In this document: piece by piece, positions 1 to 8,252 of the stretch
How positions within the stretch are numbered: position 1 is the first letter of the stretch
Layout of the letters: every line of letters starts with the position of its first letter
From: Thiomicrorhabdus sp041583835
GTDB lineage: Bacteria > Pseudomonadota > Gammaproteobacteria > Thiomicrospirales > Thiomicrospiraceae
Length of the DNA stretch: 64,000 nt
Assembly: GCF_041583835.1 (NCBI RefSeq)
Contig: NZ_JBFHFC010000007.1
Span: forward strand, 62,001-126,000
Reading direction: 5' to 3'
The notes under the pieces: generated by a model
Told to the model about the DNA's origin: nothing
The model's database searches: none
Seen by the model: the letters and a program-made list of their open reading frames with translations, nothing else
Position numbers and translations under genes: made by a program

Positions 1-313
1 AGATAAAGGCAACCAACCACCCGAGTTTGTCATAGTCATGCAGCGCCCACTGATATACCAATAGCGCCGGAGCCAATCCAAACGAAATCATATCAGCCAA
101 GCTGTCGTATTCAGCACCGAAAGCACTGCATGAATTTGTCATGCGCGCCACCCGTCCGTCCAAGCCGTCAAAAATCATAGCGACGAATATAGCAATCGCG
201 CCGGCTTCAAAATGCCCCTGCATTCCGGCGATTACGGCGTAAAAACCGGCAAACAAAGCTGCGGTGGTCATTAAATTGGGCAGTAAATATATACCGCGTT
301 CAAATGGTTTCAT
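1..313 (-). CDS. pssA: CDP-diacylglycerol-serine O-phosphatidyltransferase, N-terminal part (runs off the window)
   Basis: Makes phosphatidylserine from CDP-diacylglycerol and serine at the inner membrane, the first step to phosphatidylethanolamine. Translating the minus strand from the ATG at 313 gives a protein beginning MKPFERGIYLLPNLMT, with a hydrophobic first helix. It then shows the CDP-alcohol phosphotransferase signature: DGLDGRVAR, eight residues, then GAEYDSLAD, matching DGxxAR-x8-GxxxDxxxD. The frame is open to the window edge, so only about 104 residues are present. It lies beyond the end of the ugd-like gene on the same strand, about 90 bases away, so it probably has its own promoter in that gap. 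Identification is firm because the signature is complete. Confidence 0.9.
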   Translation of the reverse strand, partial: MKPFERGIYLLPNLMTTAALFAGFYAVIAGMQGHFEAGAIAIFVAMIFDGLDGRVARMTNSCSAFGAEYDSLADMISFGLAPALLVYQWALHDYDKLGWLVAFI

Positions 314-368
314 AAACTACACTTCAAAAATTTTGTGAATACATCTTTATTTTAACAAGATGTGGTTA

Positions 369-396
369 GCATCAGGCTTTAAGTTATGCCTGATGC
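369..396 (-). terminator. Hairpin after the ugd-like gene
   Basis: A perfect 9-bp stem (GCATCAGGC / GCCTGATGC, 10-base loop) starts a few bases after the ugd-like stop codon at 403. On the minus strand it is not followed by a strong U run, so it may be a weak terminator or a 3' end protector rather than a classical intrinsic terminator. Confidence 0.45.
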
Positions 397-402
397 CGTA
401 TT

Positions 403-1713
403 TTATATGGTTTCGCCGCGGCCTACACCAAAATAACGGAAACCCAGTCCTTTCATTACTTCCGGCTCATAGATATTTCGTCCGTCAAAAATCACCGGCG
501 TCGTCATGCGGCTTTTCATCAACTCGTAATCGGGACTCCAAAACGATTTCCATTCGGTAAGAATAAACAACGCATCCGCGCCTTCAAGAGCTTGATACAT
601 ATCTTCAAAATATTCTATGCATGAACAGCCTTGATAATGTTTTTTGAAATCTGCCACCCCTTTGGGATCATAGGCGTTAATCGTTGCACCTTGCGCCGCC
701 AGAGCTTCGACGGTTTTGATACTCGGCGCGTTTTCTACCGTCGAAGTATTGGGCTTAAACGACAAACCCCAAATGGCAATTTTTTTGCCCCTAAGATCCG
801 TATCGAAAAATCGCCAAGCCTTGCGGAAAAGAACTTCCTTTTGGGATTCATTGTTACTCAGCACCGTTTTCAACAAATCGGCATCGTAACCTTTGCTTTG
901 TAAAGTCCCGACCAGGTTTTTAACATCTGCGGCAAAACTCGGTCCGCCGAATCCGCACCCCGGATACAAGTAACTAAAACCGATTCGAGCATCCGACCCC
1001 ATCCCTTGTCGAACTTCTTCCATATCGATATCGAAGTGCTCGGCATTGTTCGCCAACTCGTTCACTAAACTGATACGGGTCGCAAGCAACGCATTAACGG
1101 CATATTTAGTGTATTCGGCCGCTCGCGTACTCATGACCTTCACTTGATCCGTCACCCTGTTGAAAGGACGCATCAAATCCTTAATACGATTTATACTCTG
1201 CTCATCGCGGCTTCCCAAAACAATGCGGTCGGGACGAGTAAAATCTCCGATCGCCGAACCTTCACTGATAAACTCGGGCATTGCCGCAACCGAGACTTTT
1301 GCGACCAGCCCCCTTTGAGCAAACGCCAATTTGATTTGAGCCTCGAAACGATCGGCCGTACCAATCGGGAAAGAACTTTGATTCACCACCAAAACATCGC
1401 CGGTAGCGCATTCACCAATCACCTTAATCACTTCTTCCGCTCTATCCAAGCGCCAAGAAGGCATGCTTAAGATCAAAACCTCACCGTGCTTAACCCCTGC
1501 TCTCCAGTCGGCTTCAAAAACCAAACCACCCTCTTCAACCTGCGATCTAATTAACTGACTCAAGCCCGGCTCGTCTCTAGGTAAAACCCCTTGATATAAA
1601 TCTTCAACTTTAACCACACCAATCGGCATGGCGACTACCCGGTTACCTGTTTGCGCCAATGCGCCAGCAGTTACCAGTCCACTCAACTCACAACCGAAAA
1701 CCGATACCTTCAT
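403..1713 (-). CDS. UDP-glucose/GDP-mannose dehydrogenase family protein with altered catalytic residues
   Basis: The 436-residue protein has the full UDP-glucose 6-dehydrogenase layout: an N-terminal Rossmann domain, the PEFxxEG block (about 146-152), the central-domain block KYAVNALLATRIS (203-215), and a C-terminal UDP-binding domain with GLSFKPNTSTVENAPS. The central Lys203 and Asn207 are kept. However, the catalytic loop, normally GGxCFPKD, reads GGPSFAAD (256-263): the nucleophilic cysteine is Ser259 and the catalytic lysine is Ala262. The nucleotide-binding glycine motif is GCELSG instead of GxGxxG, and the acidic residue that binds the NAD ribose appears lost (VVAMPIG). Start and pgi stop overlap as ATGA, so the two are translationally coupled; galU, which makes UDP-glucose, is just upstream. 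The gene is intact, so it is probably a pseudoenzyme or altered-function paralogue, not a decayed gene. I do not assign the symbol ugd for that reason. Confidence 0.85.
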   Translation of the reverse strand: MKVSVFGCELSGLVTAGALAQTGNRVVAMPIGVVKVEDLYQGVLPRDEPGLSQLIRSQVEEGGLVFEADWRAGVKHGEVLILSMPSWRLDRAEEVIKVIGECATGDVLVVNQSSFPIGTADRFEAQIKLAFAQRGLVAKVSVAAMPEFISEGSAIGDFTRPDRIVLGSRDEQSINRIKDLMRPFNRVTDQVKVMSTRAAEYTKYAVNALLATRISLVNELANNAEHFDIDMEEVRQGMGSDARIGFSYLYPGCGFGGPSFAADVKNLVGTLQSKGYDADLLKTVLSNNESQKEVLFRKAWRFFDTDLRGKKIAIWGLSFKPNTSTVENAPSIKTVEALAAQGATINAYDPKGVADFKKHYQGCSCIEYFEDMYQALEGADALFILTEWKSFWSPDYELMKSRMTTPVIFDGRNIYEPEVMKGLGFRYFGVGRGETI

Positions 1714-3341
1714 TTTACAAGCCTCTTAATCAAATTCTGGGTGGATGAATCAAAGCCGTCAATACGAGTCACATCTTTAATGGCCGCGTGAGCCTCTTTA
1801 GCGATCAGCTTACCTAACTCAACCCCCCATTGATCGAACGGATTAATTTCCCAAATAACCGATTCTACGAACGTCTTATGCTCATAAAGCGCAACCAACA
1901 TACCTAATGTTTTAGGAGAAATTGTCTTGAGCAAAATCGTATTGGACGGTTGATTGCCCGGATAATGCTTAAAAGGTGTATTAAACTGCTCTTTGATCGA
2001 GTCCGGGATTGCAGCATCCCCCAACATAAGAACACGAGACTGGGCAAAACAGTTCGCCATAGCCAATTCATGCTGGTTGCGCAAACTCCCGTCTTTTTCG
2101 GATACGGAATTACGGTCGAAATCGTCGCGCTCAATCGGTGCAATAAAGTCACACATAACCGACTGGGTTCCCTGATGCAATAACTGATAAAATGCATGCT
2201 GCGCGTTAGGTCCGACCTCACCCCATAAAATCGGACAGGTTTTATAAGAGACTTTTTCGCCGGCGCGATCCACCGATTTACCATTACTCTCCATCACCAA
2301 CTGTTCGAAATAGGAAGGCAAATACCTCAAACGGGCGTCATAAGGTAAAATCGCTTTTGCTTGAATATCCAAAAAGTTAATATTCCACACGTCGATCAAG
2401 CCCATCAACACCGGCATATTTTTTTCAAGTTCGGCAGAACCAAAGTGATTATCCATAAGATGGGCACCAGCCAACATCTCTTTAAATCCGTCCATGCCGA
2501 CTTTCAACGCAATCGGCAAACCAATGACAGACCACAAAGAATAACGTCCGCCGACCCAATCCCAAAATACCAACTGATTCTCTTCCGGGATACCCCATTG
2601 TGACATCATATCAGGCTTGGTCGAAACGCCTAAAAAGTGCTGAGACACCAGCGTATTCGAGTCATGAACCACCTCTTCCAACCAATCACGAGCCGTTTCG
2701 GCATTCGACAGAGTGTCGATCGTGGTAAAAGACTTCGAAGCCAGAATAAACAGCGTGGTCTCTTGATTTAAAGTTTTTAACAGATTGGAGGTCTGGGTGC
2801 CGTCGATCGAAGAAATGAAATGCAAATTGATAGGAGATTTTATCGTTTGTAAAGCATGGGTGATCATCAACGGTCCCAAGTCGGAACCACCGACACCGAT
2901 ATTCACCACATCAGTAATCGGCTTTCCGCTATAGCCTCGCCAATGGCCGCTTCGAATCTTATTGACGATGCCCGCCATTTTATTGAATTCGGCATCGATA
3001 TCCGCCTGAACACTCAAGGCGACTCCCTTAACGTCTTTACCGCCGGCACGCAACGCTGCATGCATCGCAGGACGGTTTTCGGTATCGTTAACCTGTTCAC
3101 CCGTCAGCAGACGATCAATCCAATCAGGTAAAGCCTGTTGCTTCGCCAATTCTACCAATAATGAAAGCGTCTCTTTGGTCACCCTATTCTTGGAATAATC
3201 CAAAAACAACTCATCCAGCTCAATCGAAAAAGCATCCGCTCTATCAGGATCCTCAAACAACGATTTCAAATGCACTTCACCGATACCTTGCTCGTAATGC
3301 AACTGCAAGGCTTCCCACGCTTTAGAACTTTCCACACCCAT
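1710..3341 (-). CDS. pgi: Glucose-6-phosphate isomerase
   Basis: Interconverts glucose-6-phosphate and fructose-6-phosphate in the cytoplasm; in an autotroph this feeds Calvin-cycle carbon towards glycogen and sugar nucleotides. The sequence carries the family hallmarks: VNIGVGGSDLGP, the sugar-phosphate loop SKSFTTIDT, VGGRYSLWSVIGLP, QLVMESNGKS with the catalytic glutamate region, and GEVGPNAQHAFYQLLHQGT. An open frame extends to an ATG at 3365, but I place the start at the ATG at 3341. It has AAGGA about ten bases upstream and gives a normal N-terminus (MGVESSKAW) of about 543 residues. The 3' end overlaps the next gene by four bases. galU lies upstream, so galU, pgi and the ugd-like gene read as one sugar-nucleotide unit. 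Confidence 0.96.
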   Translation of the reverse strand: MGVESSKAWEALQLHYEQGIGEVHLKSLFEDPDRADAFSIELDELFLDYSKNRVTKETLSLLVELAKQQALPDWIDRLLTGEQVNDTENRPAMHAALRAGGKDVKGVALSVQADIDAEFNKMAGIVNKIRSGHWRGYSGKPITDVVNIGVGGSDLGPLMITHALQTIKSPINLHFISSIDGTQTSNLLKTLNQETTLFILASKSFTTIDTLSNAETARDWLEEVVHDSNTLVSQHFLGVSTKPDMMSQWGIPEENQLVFWDWVGGRYSLWSVIGLPIALKVGMDGFKEMLAGAHLMDNHFGSAELEKNMPVLMGLIDVWNINFLDIQAKAILPYDARLRYLPSYFEQLVMESNGKSVDRAGEKVSYKTCPILWGEVGPNAQHAFYQLLHQGTQSVMCDFIAPIERDDFDRNSVSEKDGSLRNQHELAMANCFAQSRVLMLGDAAIPDSIKEQFNTPFKHYPGNQPSNTILLKTISPKTLGMLVALYEHKTFVESVIWEINPFDQWGVELGKLIAKEAHAAIKDVTRIDGFDSSTQNLIKRLVK

Positions 3342-3386
3342 GCTTATCGCTTCCTTCATGCCCATGATTGAAAAAGTGAAACTGCG

Positions 3387-4271
3387 TTAAATTTCTGTAA
3401 GTTCGATTTTCTCTAAATATTCTCTAAACCCCTGCCCCAACTTAGGATCACGCAAAGCGTATTCAACGTTCGCCTGTAAATATCCAAGCTTATCTCCGCA
3501 GTCATAACTCTTTCCATTCTTGAATTCAAAGCCAAACATGACCTCTTCATCCAATAACGCATCCATCGCATCGGTCAATTGAATCTCTCCGCCCGCGCCA
3601 GGTTTGGTTTTTTTCAGCAGCTGCATCAATCGAGGGGTAAAAATATAACGTCCGACAACAGACAGGTTCGAAGGCGCCTCTTCAATACTCGGCTTTTCAA
3701 CCAACTTTGTAATTCTCAGATCCGGCCCTTTTACGTCCGCAATTCCGTACTTTTCAACCTGATCCTCAGGAACCTCTTCCAAAGCAACAACACTGGTATG
3801 GACTTTCTTATAAGTTTCCGCCATTTGTGCAAGACACCCCTTTTTCGGGTGATACATCAATACGTCCGGAAGCAATACTGCAAACGGTTCATTTTCACCA
3901 ATAATAGGTGCCGCGCAAAGAATCGCATGCCCCAGACCCAAAGCCTCCGGTTGACGCACACTTACCAGACGCACCCCTTCCGGTGTAATTTCTCGCAACG
4001 GCTCCATACGATCCAACTTACCGCGCAGTTCCAATTCTTTTTCCAACTCGTAATGTTTATCAAAATGGTTTTCAATCGCCCCCTTACTTGAGTGCGTCAC
4101 CAAAATAATATCTGTAATTCCGGCTTCGGCGGCTTCATGCACAATGTACTGAATAAGTGGTTTGTCGACGACCGTCAACATCTCTTTAGGAATGGCTTTA
4201 GTGGCTGGTAAAAAACGGGTTCCCAAACCCGCAACAGGCAAAATCGCTTTGGTTAACGGCTTATATGACAT
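3387..4271 (-). CDS. galU: UTP-glucose-1-phosphate uridylyltransferase
   Basis: Makes UDP-glucose from UTP and glucose-1-phosphate in the cytoplasm, supplying envelope polysaccharide synthesis. The N-terminus holds the nucleotidyltransferase signature LPVAGLGTRFLPATKAIPKEM (about 11-31), followed by VDKPLIQYIVHEA, the substrate block GLGHAILCA, and VEKPxxxEAPSNL with GEIQLTDA near the C-terminus. At 294 residues it is standard length. It follows tusA-dsrE2 on the same strand with a gap under 40 bases and precedes pgi, so co-transcription of the sulfur-carrier pair and the sugar genes is possible. Confidence 0.96.
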   Translation of the reverse strand: MSYKPLTKAILPVAGLGTRFLPATKAIPKEMLTVVDKPLIQYIVHEAAEAGITDIILVTHSSKGAIENHFDKHYELEKELELRGKLDRMEPLREITPEGVRLVSVRQPEALGLGHAILCAAPIIGENEPFAVLLPDVLMYHPKKGCLAQMAETYKKVHTSVVALEEVPEDQVEKYGIADVKGPDLRITKLVEKPSIEEAPSNLSVVGRYIFTPRLMQLLKKTKPGAGGEIQLTDAMDALLDEEVMFGFEFKNGKSYDCGDKLGYLQANVEYALRDPKLGQGFREYLEKIELTEI

Positions 4272-4308
4272 ATTCCCGACCCTTTATCGTTATGAACTAA
4301 ATAATACA

Positions 4309-4839
4309 TTAAATAAATAAACTTTGTGTTTGCGGCGTTTGCACAAAATAGCTCGGCGCCCCGGCAAATTCCACCCCGTCAATAAAGTCCGATGCCTCAA
4401 ACCCCATTAAATCCACCGTCATCTGACACGCCGTCATTTTAACGCCCAACTCTAGGCATAAATTACGCAACTCTTCCAGTGGCAGCTGCCCCTGTTCGGC
4501 CAACTGTTTTTTAAAACCTTTCGTCGCCAAACTTGCCATACCAGGCAAAGTCCAAACCAACCCCGGTAAGCACTGATTCCAATCGACATTCTTAAACCAG
4601 TTGGGTCCCACTGGACTTTTAACAATCATATCCGGACGCCCTAAAGGAGAGACTTTCAAGCCTCGCGTATCGCGTAAAAGACATTTCAATCCATAAAACG
4701 TAAAGAACAATTCCACTTCCTTATCCATTACAGAAGCAGTACTGGCAAGAATAAAGGAGGCATAAGCCCAATCAAGTGTTCCTTTCGATTGAATAACACT
4801 AAACTGGTTTGGAGAATTGGCCGTTTCACTCGATACCAT
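4309..4839 (-). CDS. dsrE2: DsrE2-family sulfur-transfer protein
   Basis: A DsrE/DsrF-like protein of about 176 residues. The family acts with TusA in cytoplasmic persulfide handling in sulfur oxidisers. Two cysteine contexts typical of DsrE2 are visible: FYGLKCLLRD in the first third and ACQMTVDLMG near the C-terminus. The second matches the usual ACxMxxDxMG motif and holds the likely persulfide-carrying cysteine. The open frame reaches an ATG at 4866, but the ATG at 4839 has an AAAGGG Shine-Dalgarno six bases upstream and is preferred. This start lies inside the end of tusA (14-base overlap), so the two are translationally coupled. Assignment to DsrE2 rather than another DsrE branch rests on length and the C-terminal motif. 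Confidence 0.85.
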   Translation of the reverse strand: MVSSETANSPNQFSVIQSKGTLDWAYASFILASTASVMDKEVELFFTFYGLKCLLRDTRGLKVSPLGRPDMIVKSPVGPNWFKNVDWNQCLPGLVWTLPGMASLATKGFKKQLAEQGQLPLEELRNLCLELGVKMTACQMTVDLMGFEASDFIDGVEFAGAPSYFVQTPQTQSLFI

Positions 4840-5059
4840 GAACAGCCCTTTGAATTTGAAAAACAAGACATGGCTCAGTCTGTTTGAGCTCGCAAGACAA
4901 CTCTTTCTGCTTACAAAACGCGGGAATATCTTTCAATCCGCCTTTATCGGTAAGCACCACCAAAAACGGTTGAATGACGTCAGGAGATTCAGCCAAAAAT
5001 TTCTTTAATTTAATAACTGGCATAGGGCAAGCCAATCCACTAAAATCCAACGTCTGCAT
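4826..5059 (-). CDS. tusA: TusA/SirA-family sulfur carrier protein
   Basis: A 77-residue cytoplasmic sulfur carrier. The diagnostic CPMP motif follows the first strand (LDFSGLACPMPVIKLKK, cysteine at residue 11); that cysteine carries sulfane sulfur as a persulfide. In sulfur oxidisers TusA commonly passes sulfur between rhodanese, DsrE and Hdr- or Dsr-type enzymes; no rhodanese or hdr gene lies beside it here. The coding end overlaps the dsrE2 start. Divergent from the bepA-like gene across a gap of about 180 bases that should hold both promoters. Confidence 0.93.
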   Translation of the reverse strand: MQTLDFSGLACPMPVIKLKKFLAESPDVIQPFLVVLTDKGGLKDIPAFCKQKELSCELKQTEPCLVFQIQRAVHGIE

Positions 5060-5241
5060 AATTTAACACCCGATTAACTCCAAAATGAAACGCCTTTTTT
5101 ATCAGCCTCGTACAATCCATTTTAAACGCGGCAACTTTTATTTCATTGTACACAACTTACTATAAGAGTAAGCTTATAATACTTAAAAAATTCGTGCTTT
5201 TAATTAAGCCCATAAAACATAATCAAATTCGATAGAATCCT

Positions 5242-6714
5242 ATGTTAACAGCCGCATACTCGACGTTCAAACCATTTAGAAAAGCGACTTCTTTTCTACT
5301 GTGGGCCATTATCCACTGGCTATTCGTTCTCCAGGCTGCGCAAGCTAACGAACTTCCAAACTTAGGCTCTTCCGATCTTGTCGAATACACAAAAGAAAAA
5401 GAGCAAGCTCTTGGAAGAGCTTTCAAATCGGCACTACATACAGAATATCGTGTCGTTACAGATCCTGACATTGAAAACTACATTCGCAGAATCGGCCATC
5501 AAATAGCGCAACACACCGGAGACAATAGAAACTTCTCTTTTTACGTTATAGAAAATCCTGATATCAATGCATTTGCGGGCCCCGACGGCGTCATCGGCAT
5601 TCACACCGGACTAATCACCTCGGTCAGGACAGAAGCCGAACTCGCATCCGTCATCGCGCATGAAATCGCCCACGTCACCCAAAACCATCTATCCAGACGG
5701 TTTGAACTTCAATCAAACAGCAGCATTACGACCATTGCATCAATCATTGCCGCCATATTAATCGGTATGCAAGATTCCTCAGCCGGCATGGCCACATTAA
5801 TGGGCAGCATGGGAGCCGATGCTCAACAACAACTTAAATACTCCAGAGCACATGAATCAGAGGCAGATTCTGCAGGCATTTCTTACCTCTATAAAAGCGG
5901 ATACAACCCTTATGCTATGGGAGATTTCTTCGGCCGCTTATCACTTGCATACCAAAACAGCGAATTCAAACCGATCGAAATTCTGCAAACTCATCCCGTA
6001 ACCGAACACCGTCTGGCCGAAGCAAGAAACCGAGCGCAAAACTATCCTCCGCTTATTTTCAAACAAGACGAAGAGTCACTTACACTCATCAAACTAAAGC
6101 TGCAAAGCATGAGTGGGCAAGAAGATCAAAGCTTGCTCTCGACAAAACTAAACAAATCGGAACAGTGCTATGCAGACACACTAAACTTACTGAAACGTTC
6201 ACCGTTACAACTACATAAAAATAGCCTATCCTGCCTATATGACACAATAAAGAGTAGACCTACCCAACGGCTTTATCAGACATTACTCTATGAAGTATTT
6301 TTAAATCCCGACGTAAAAGATGTACCTGAAAATATAATCAAGCAAGCAGAATTCACCCATGAACTATACCCACAAGATCCTTCGGCACTCTTAAGGCTCA
6401 CACAACTACTCATTAAAGACAAAAAATCAGAAAAGGCCATAAACCTTCTTGAGAAAGAGACTCCGGATCTTCAATATCAGAATCAAGCTTACAAACTATT
6501 AAGTACAACCTTTGCACAAGAAAACAAAATGGCTGCCGCGTACTATTATGAAGCCCTAAGTTATTTCAACATAGGTGATGTAAAGAGAACCAACATCTAT
6601 CTAAATAAAGCAAAAAACCTTACAAACTCCAATGAAACCAATATCTTATCCAAGATAAACCATTTCGAATCCGAACACGCCAAGGCTTTGAAAGAAAACA
6701 ACAAAGATGACTAA
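5242..6714 (+). CDS. bepA: Periplasmic M48-family metalloprotease with TPR-like C-terminus (BepA/YfgC type)
   Basis: A likely secreted zinc protease and chaperone of outer-membrane protein assembly. Residues 1-36 form a signal peptide with a long hydrophobic core ending QAAQA before NELPNLG. The zinc motif HEIAH is at 140-144, and the third ligand region ESEADSAG follows about 60 residues later. The remaining half (about 270-490) is helical and repeat-like, consistent with the TPR domain of BepA, and is lysine/asparagine-rich. Length (490) matches BepA (about 487). It sits just upstream of soxX on the same strand, separated by a structured 190-base gap, so I read it as a separate unit. No good ribosome site is seen before the ATG, so the exact start is less certain. 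Confidence 0.85.
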   Translation: MLTAAYSTFKPFRKATSFLLWAIIHWLFVLQAAQANELPNLGSSDLVEYTKEKEQALGRAFKSALHTEYRVVTDPDIENYIRRIGHQIAQHTGDNRNFSFYVIENPDINAFAGPDGVIGIHTGLITSVRTEAELASVIAHEIAHVTQNHLSRRFELQSNSSITTIASIIAAILIGMQDSSAGMATLMGSMGADAQQQLKYSRAHESEADSAGISYLYKSGYNPYAMGDFFGRLSLAYQNSEFKPIEILQTHPVTEHRLAEARNRAQNYPPLIFKQDEESLTLIKLKLQSMSGQEDQSLLSTKLNKSEQCYADTLNLLKRSPLQLHKNSLSCLYDTIKSRPTQRLYQTLLYEVFLNPDVKDVPENIIKQAEFTHELYPQDPSALLRLTQLLIKDKKSEKAINLLEKETPDLQYQNQAYKLLSTTFAQENKMAAAYYYEALSYFNIGDVKRTNIYLNKAKNLTNSNETNILSKINHFESEHAKALKENNKDD

Positions 6715-6778
6715 ATAAATTTGGTCATAAGTTTTTATTAAGAAGAGATTAAATAAAACAATACCTTTTCCCCCCCAA

Positions 6779-6831
6779 AAAACTTGCGTTTGAAATTTTA
6801 GTGAGTAAGCTTACGTCCAAGAGCAAGTTTT
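6779..6831. promoter_or_regulatory. Inverted-repeat structure in the bepA-sox gap
   Basis: Two 9-base arms (AAAACTTGC and GCAAGTTTT) enclose 35 bases that contain a perfect 10-bp palindrome, GTAAGCTTAC (6805-6814). The element lies between the bepA-like stop and soxX. It could be the bepA terminator (only a short T run follows), an operator for sox regulation, or a folded sox leader. I could not place a convincing -35/-10 pair for soxX, although TATAAA hexamers occur at 6860 and 6877. Confidence 0.4.
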
Positions 6832-6902
6832 GTTCAAAATAATAAAATCCCAAGCTAAATATAAAACGGGAAAAGTTATAAAGACTCTTTAGGAGGAGAA
6901 GA

Positions 6903-7280
6903 ATGTTTAATTCTAACATGAAGAAGTTGTTGAGCGCTTTAGCGATCTCGTCTGCTGTAATTTTAACTCCTGTAGCCTCCTTTGCGGCGGAAACAGGTGC
7001 TTCATCAGTGGAAGAAGGTAAAAAGCTAGCTTTTAGCCGTTCAAAAGGTAACTGTCTTGCATGTCACATGGTTGGTGATGGTGCAATGCCTGGTAACATT
7101 GGCCCTGCGATAATTGCCATGAAACTGCGTTACCCTGACAAACAAAAGTTGTTCAACAAAGTTTGGGGAACGCCTGAGACTCAGAATGTTCCAAACAGCA
7201 TGATGCCTCCATTTGGACAAAATGGAATACTTACAGACGATGAAATCAGCAAAATTGTTGACTACATCTATACACTGTAA
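6903..7280 (+). CDS. soxX: Sulfur-oxidation cytochrome c SoxX
   Basis: Small haem subunit of the periplasmic SoxXA complex, which couples thiosulfate to the SoxY carrier cysteine and passes two electrons out. A Sec signal peptide is evident (MKKLLSALAISSAV ... ASFAA, cleavage near residue 29). One haem c site, CLACH, is at 51-55, and the MMPPFG segment near residue 100 can give the distal methionine. Length 125 is normal. A near-perfect ribosome site, AGGAGG, lies about six bases before the ATG, in keeping with high expression. First gene of soxXYZA. Confidence 0.96.
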   Translation: MFNSNMKKLLSALAISSAVILTPVASFAAETGASSVEEGKKLAFSRSKGNCLACHMVGDGAMPGNIGPAIIAMKLRYPDKQKLFNKVWGTPETQNVPNSMMPPFGQNGILTDDEISKIVDYIYTL

Positions 7281-7321
7281 TTTTAATGTTTATTAAACCT
7301 TAACCGGGAGTTTAAAACCTT

Positions 7322-7789
7322 ATGAAACGTAGATCTTTCCTTAAAGGTACCCTAGCAACTGGCGCGGCAGCTGTAGCTGTAAACGCTGGTCTTTTAACGC
7401 CAAGCACTGTATTAGCTGAATGGAACAAAAATGCTTTCTCAGCTAAAAAAGCTGATGATGCACTTAACTCTGTATTTGGTTCAGCATCTGCAACTGCTTC
7501 TGGTGACATCAAACTTAAAGCTCCTGCGATCGCAGAAAACGGTGCAGTAACTCCTGTAACTGTTGATGCTACAGGCATGAGCGGTGTTGAGTCTATCGCA
7601 ATCATGGCAAGCAAAAACCCAATGCCATTAGTTTGTACTTATGACTTTTCAAGTTCTGCATTAGGTTATGTTTCTACTCGTATCAAAATGGGTGAAACAA
7701 TGAATGTTATTGCCGTTGTTAAAGCTGGTGGAAAACTTTTCAAAGCTGAACAAGAAGTTAAAGTAACTATCGGTGGTTGTGGTGGTTAA
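7322..7789 (+). CDS. soxY: Thiosulfate carrier protein SoxY
   Basis: Periplasmic carrier on which thiosulfate sulfur is bound and oxidised. The N-terminus is a twin-arginine signal (MKRRSFLKGTLATGAAA), so SoxY is exported folded, presumably as the SoxYZ dimer. The protein ends in GGCGG; the cysteine in this flexible tail is the covalent attachment site. Length 155 is typical. Codons favour GCT, GGT, GTT and CTT much more than the neighbouring non-sox genes, as expected for a very abundant protein. Confidence 0.97.
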   Translation: MKRRSFLKGTLATGAAAVAVNAGLLTPSTVLAEWNKNAFSAKKADDALNSVFGSASATASGDIKLKAPAIAENGAVTPVTVDATGMSGVESIAIMASKNPMPLVCTYDFSSSALGYVSTRIKMGETMNVIAVVKAGGKLFKAEQEVKVTIGGCGG

Positions 7790-7849
7790 TCCACACCTTT
7801 AAACTTTGAAAGTTTATTGACACACTGAAAATTATTAAAAGGAAATAAC

Positions 7850-8161
7850 ATGTCTATTAAAATCAGAATGCGTGGAAAATCAAAAGGTGGCGTTGCAGAA
7901 GTTAAAGCGCTAATCAAGCACCCTATGGAATCAGGTGTTCGTATGAACAAAAAAACTGGTAAGCCATATCCTGCTAAGTTCATCGATACCGTTAAAGTAC
8001 TTGTAAACGGTACTGAAGCTGTTAACTCTCAATGGTCTGGTGCGGTTTCTGCAAACCCATACATGGCTGTTCAAGTAAAAGCTAACGCTGGTGATGAAGT
8101 TAAAATCGTTTTAACTGATAACACTGGTGAAGCTGGTGAAGACACTCTTAAATTGAAATAA
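7850..8161 (+). CDS. soxZ: Sulfur-oxidation partner protein SoxZ
   Basis: The 103-residue immunoglobulin-like partner that dimerises with SoxY. It lacks a signal peptide, as is usual, because it rides out of the cell with the Tat signal of SoxY. Recognisable features are the start MSIKIRMRGKSKGG, the block IKHPMESGVR, and the C-terminal GEAGEDTLKLK. Ribosome site AAGGAAATAAC precedes the ATG. A strong hairpin follows the stop codon before soxA. Confidence 0.96.
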   Translation: MSIKIRMRGKSKGGVAEVKALIKHPMESGVRMNKKTGKPYPAKFIDTVKVLVNGTEAVNSQWSGAVSANPYMAVQVKANAGDEVKIVLTDNTGEAGEDTLKLK

Positions 8162-8172
8162 TTTGAGAGATG

Positions 8173-8196
8173 GTACCTACCTTTATAGGTAGGTAC
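8173..8196 (+). promoter_or_regulatory. Perfect 10-bp hairpin between soxZ and soxA
   Basis: GTACCTACCT, loop TTAT, AGGTAGGTAC forms a perfect 10-bp stem a dozen bases after the soxZ stop. It is followed by ACCCCCATAATAATAATAG, not by a U run, so it is not a standard intrinsic terminator. Its position suggests an RNA processing or 3'-stabilising element that keeps soxXYZ mRNA in excess over soxA. Confidence 0.7.
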
Positions 8197-8252
8197 ACCC
8201 CCATAATAATAATAGAAATAGAATAACAGAGCTCTCGGACGGAGGATTGGGA

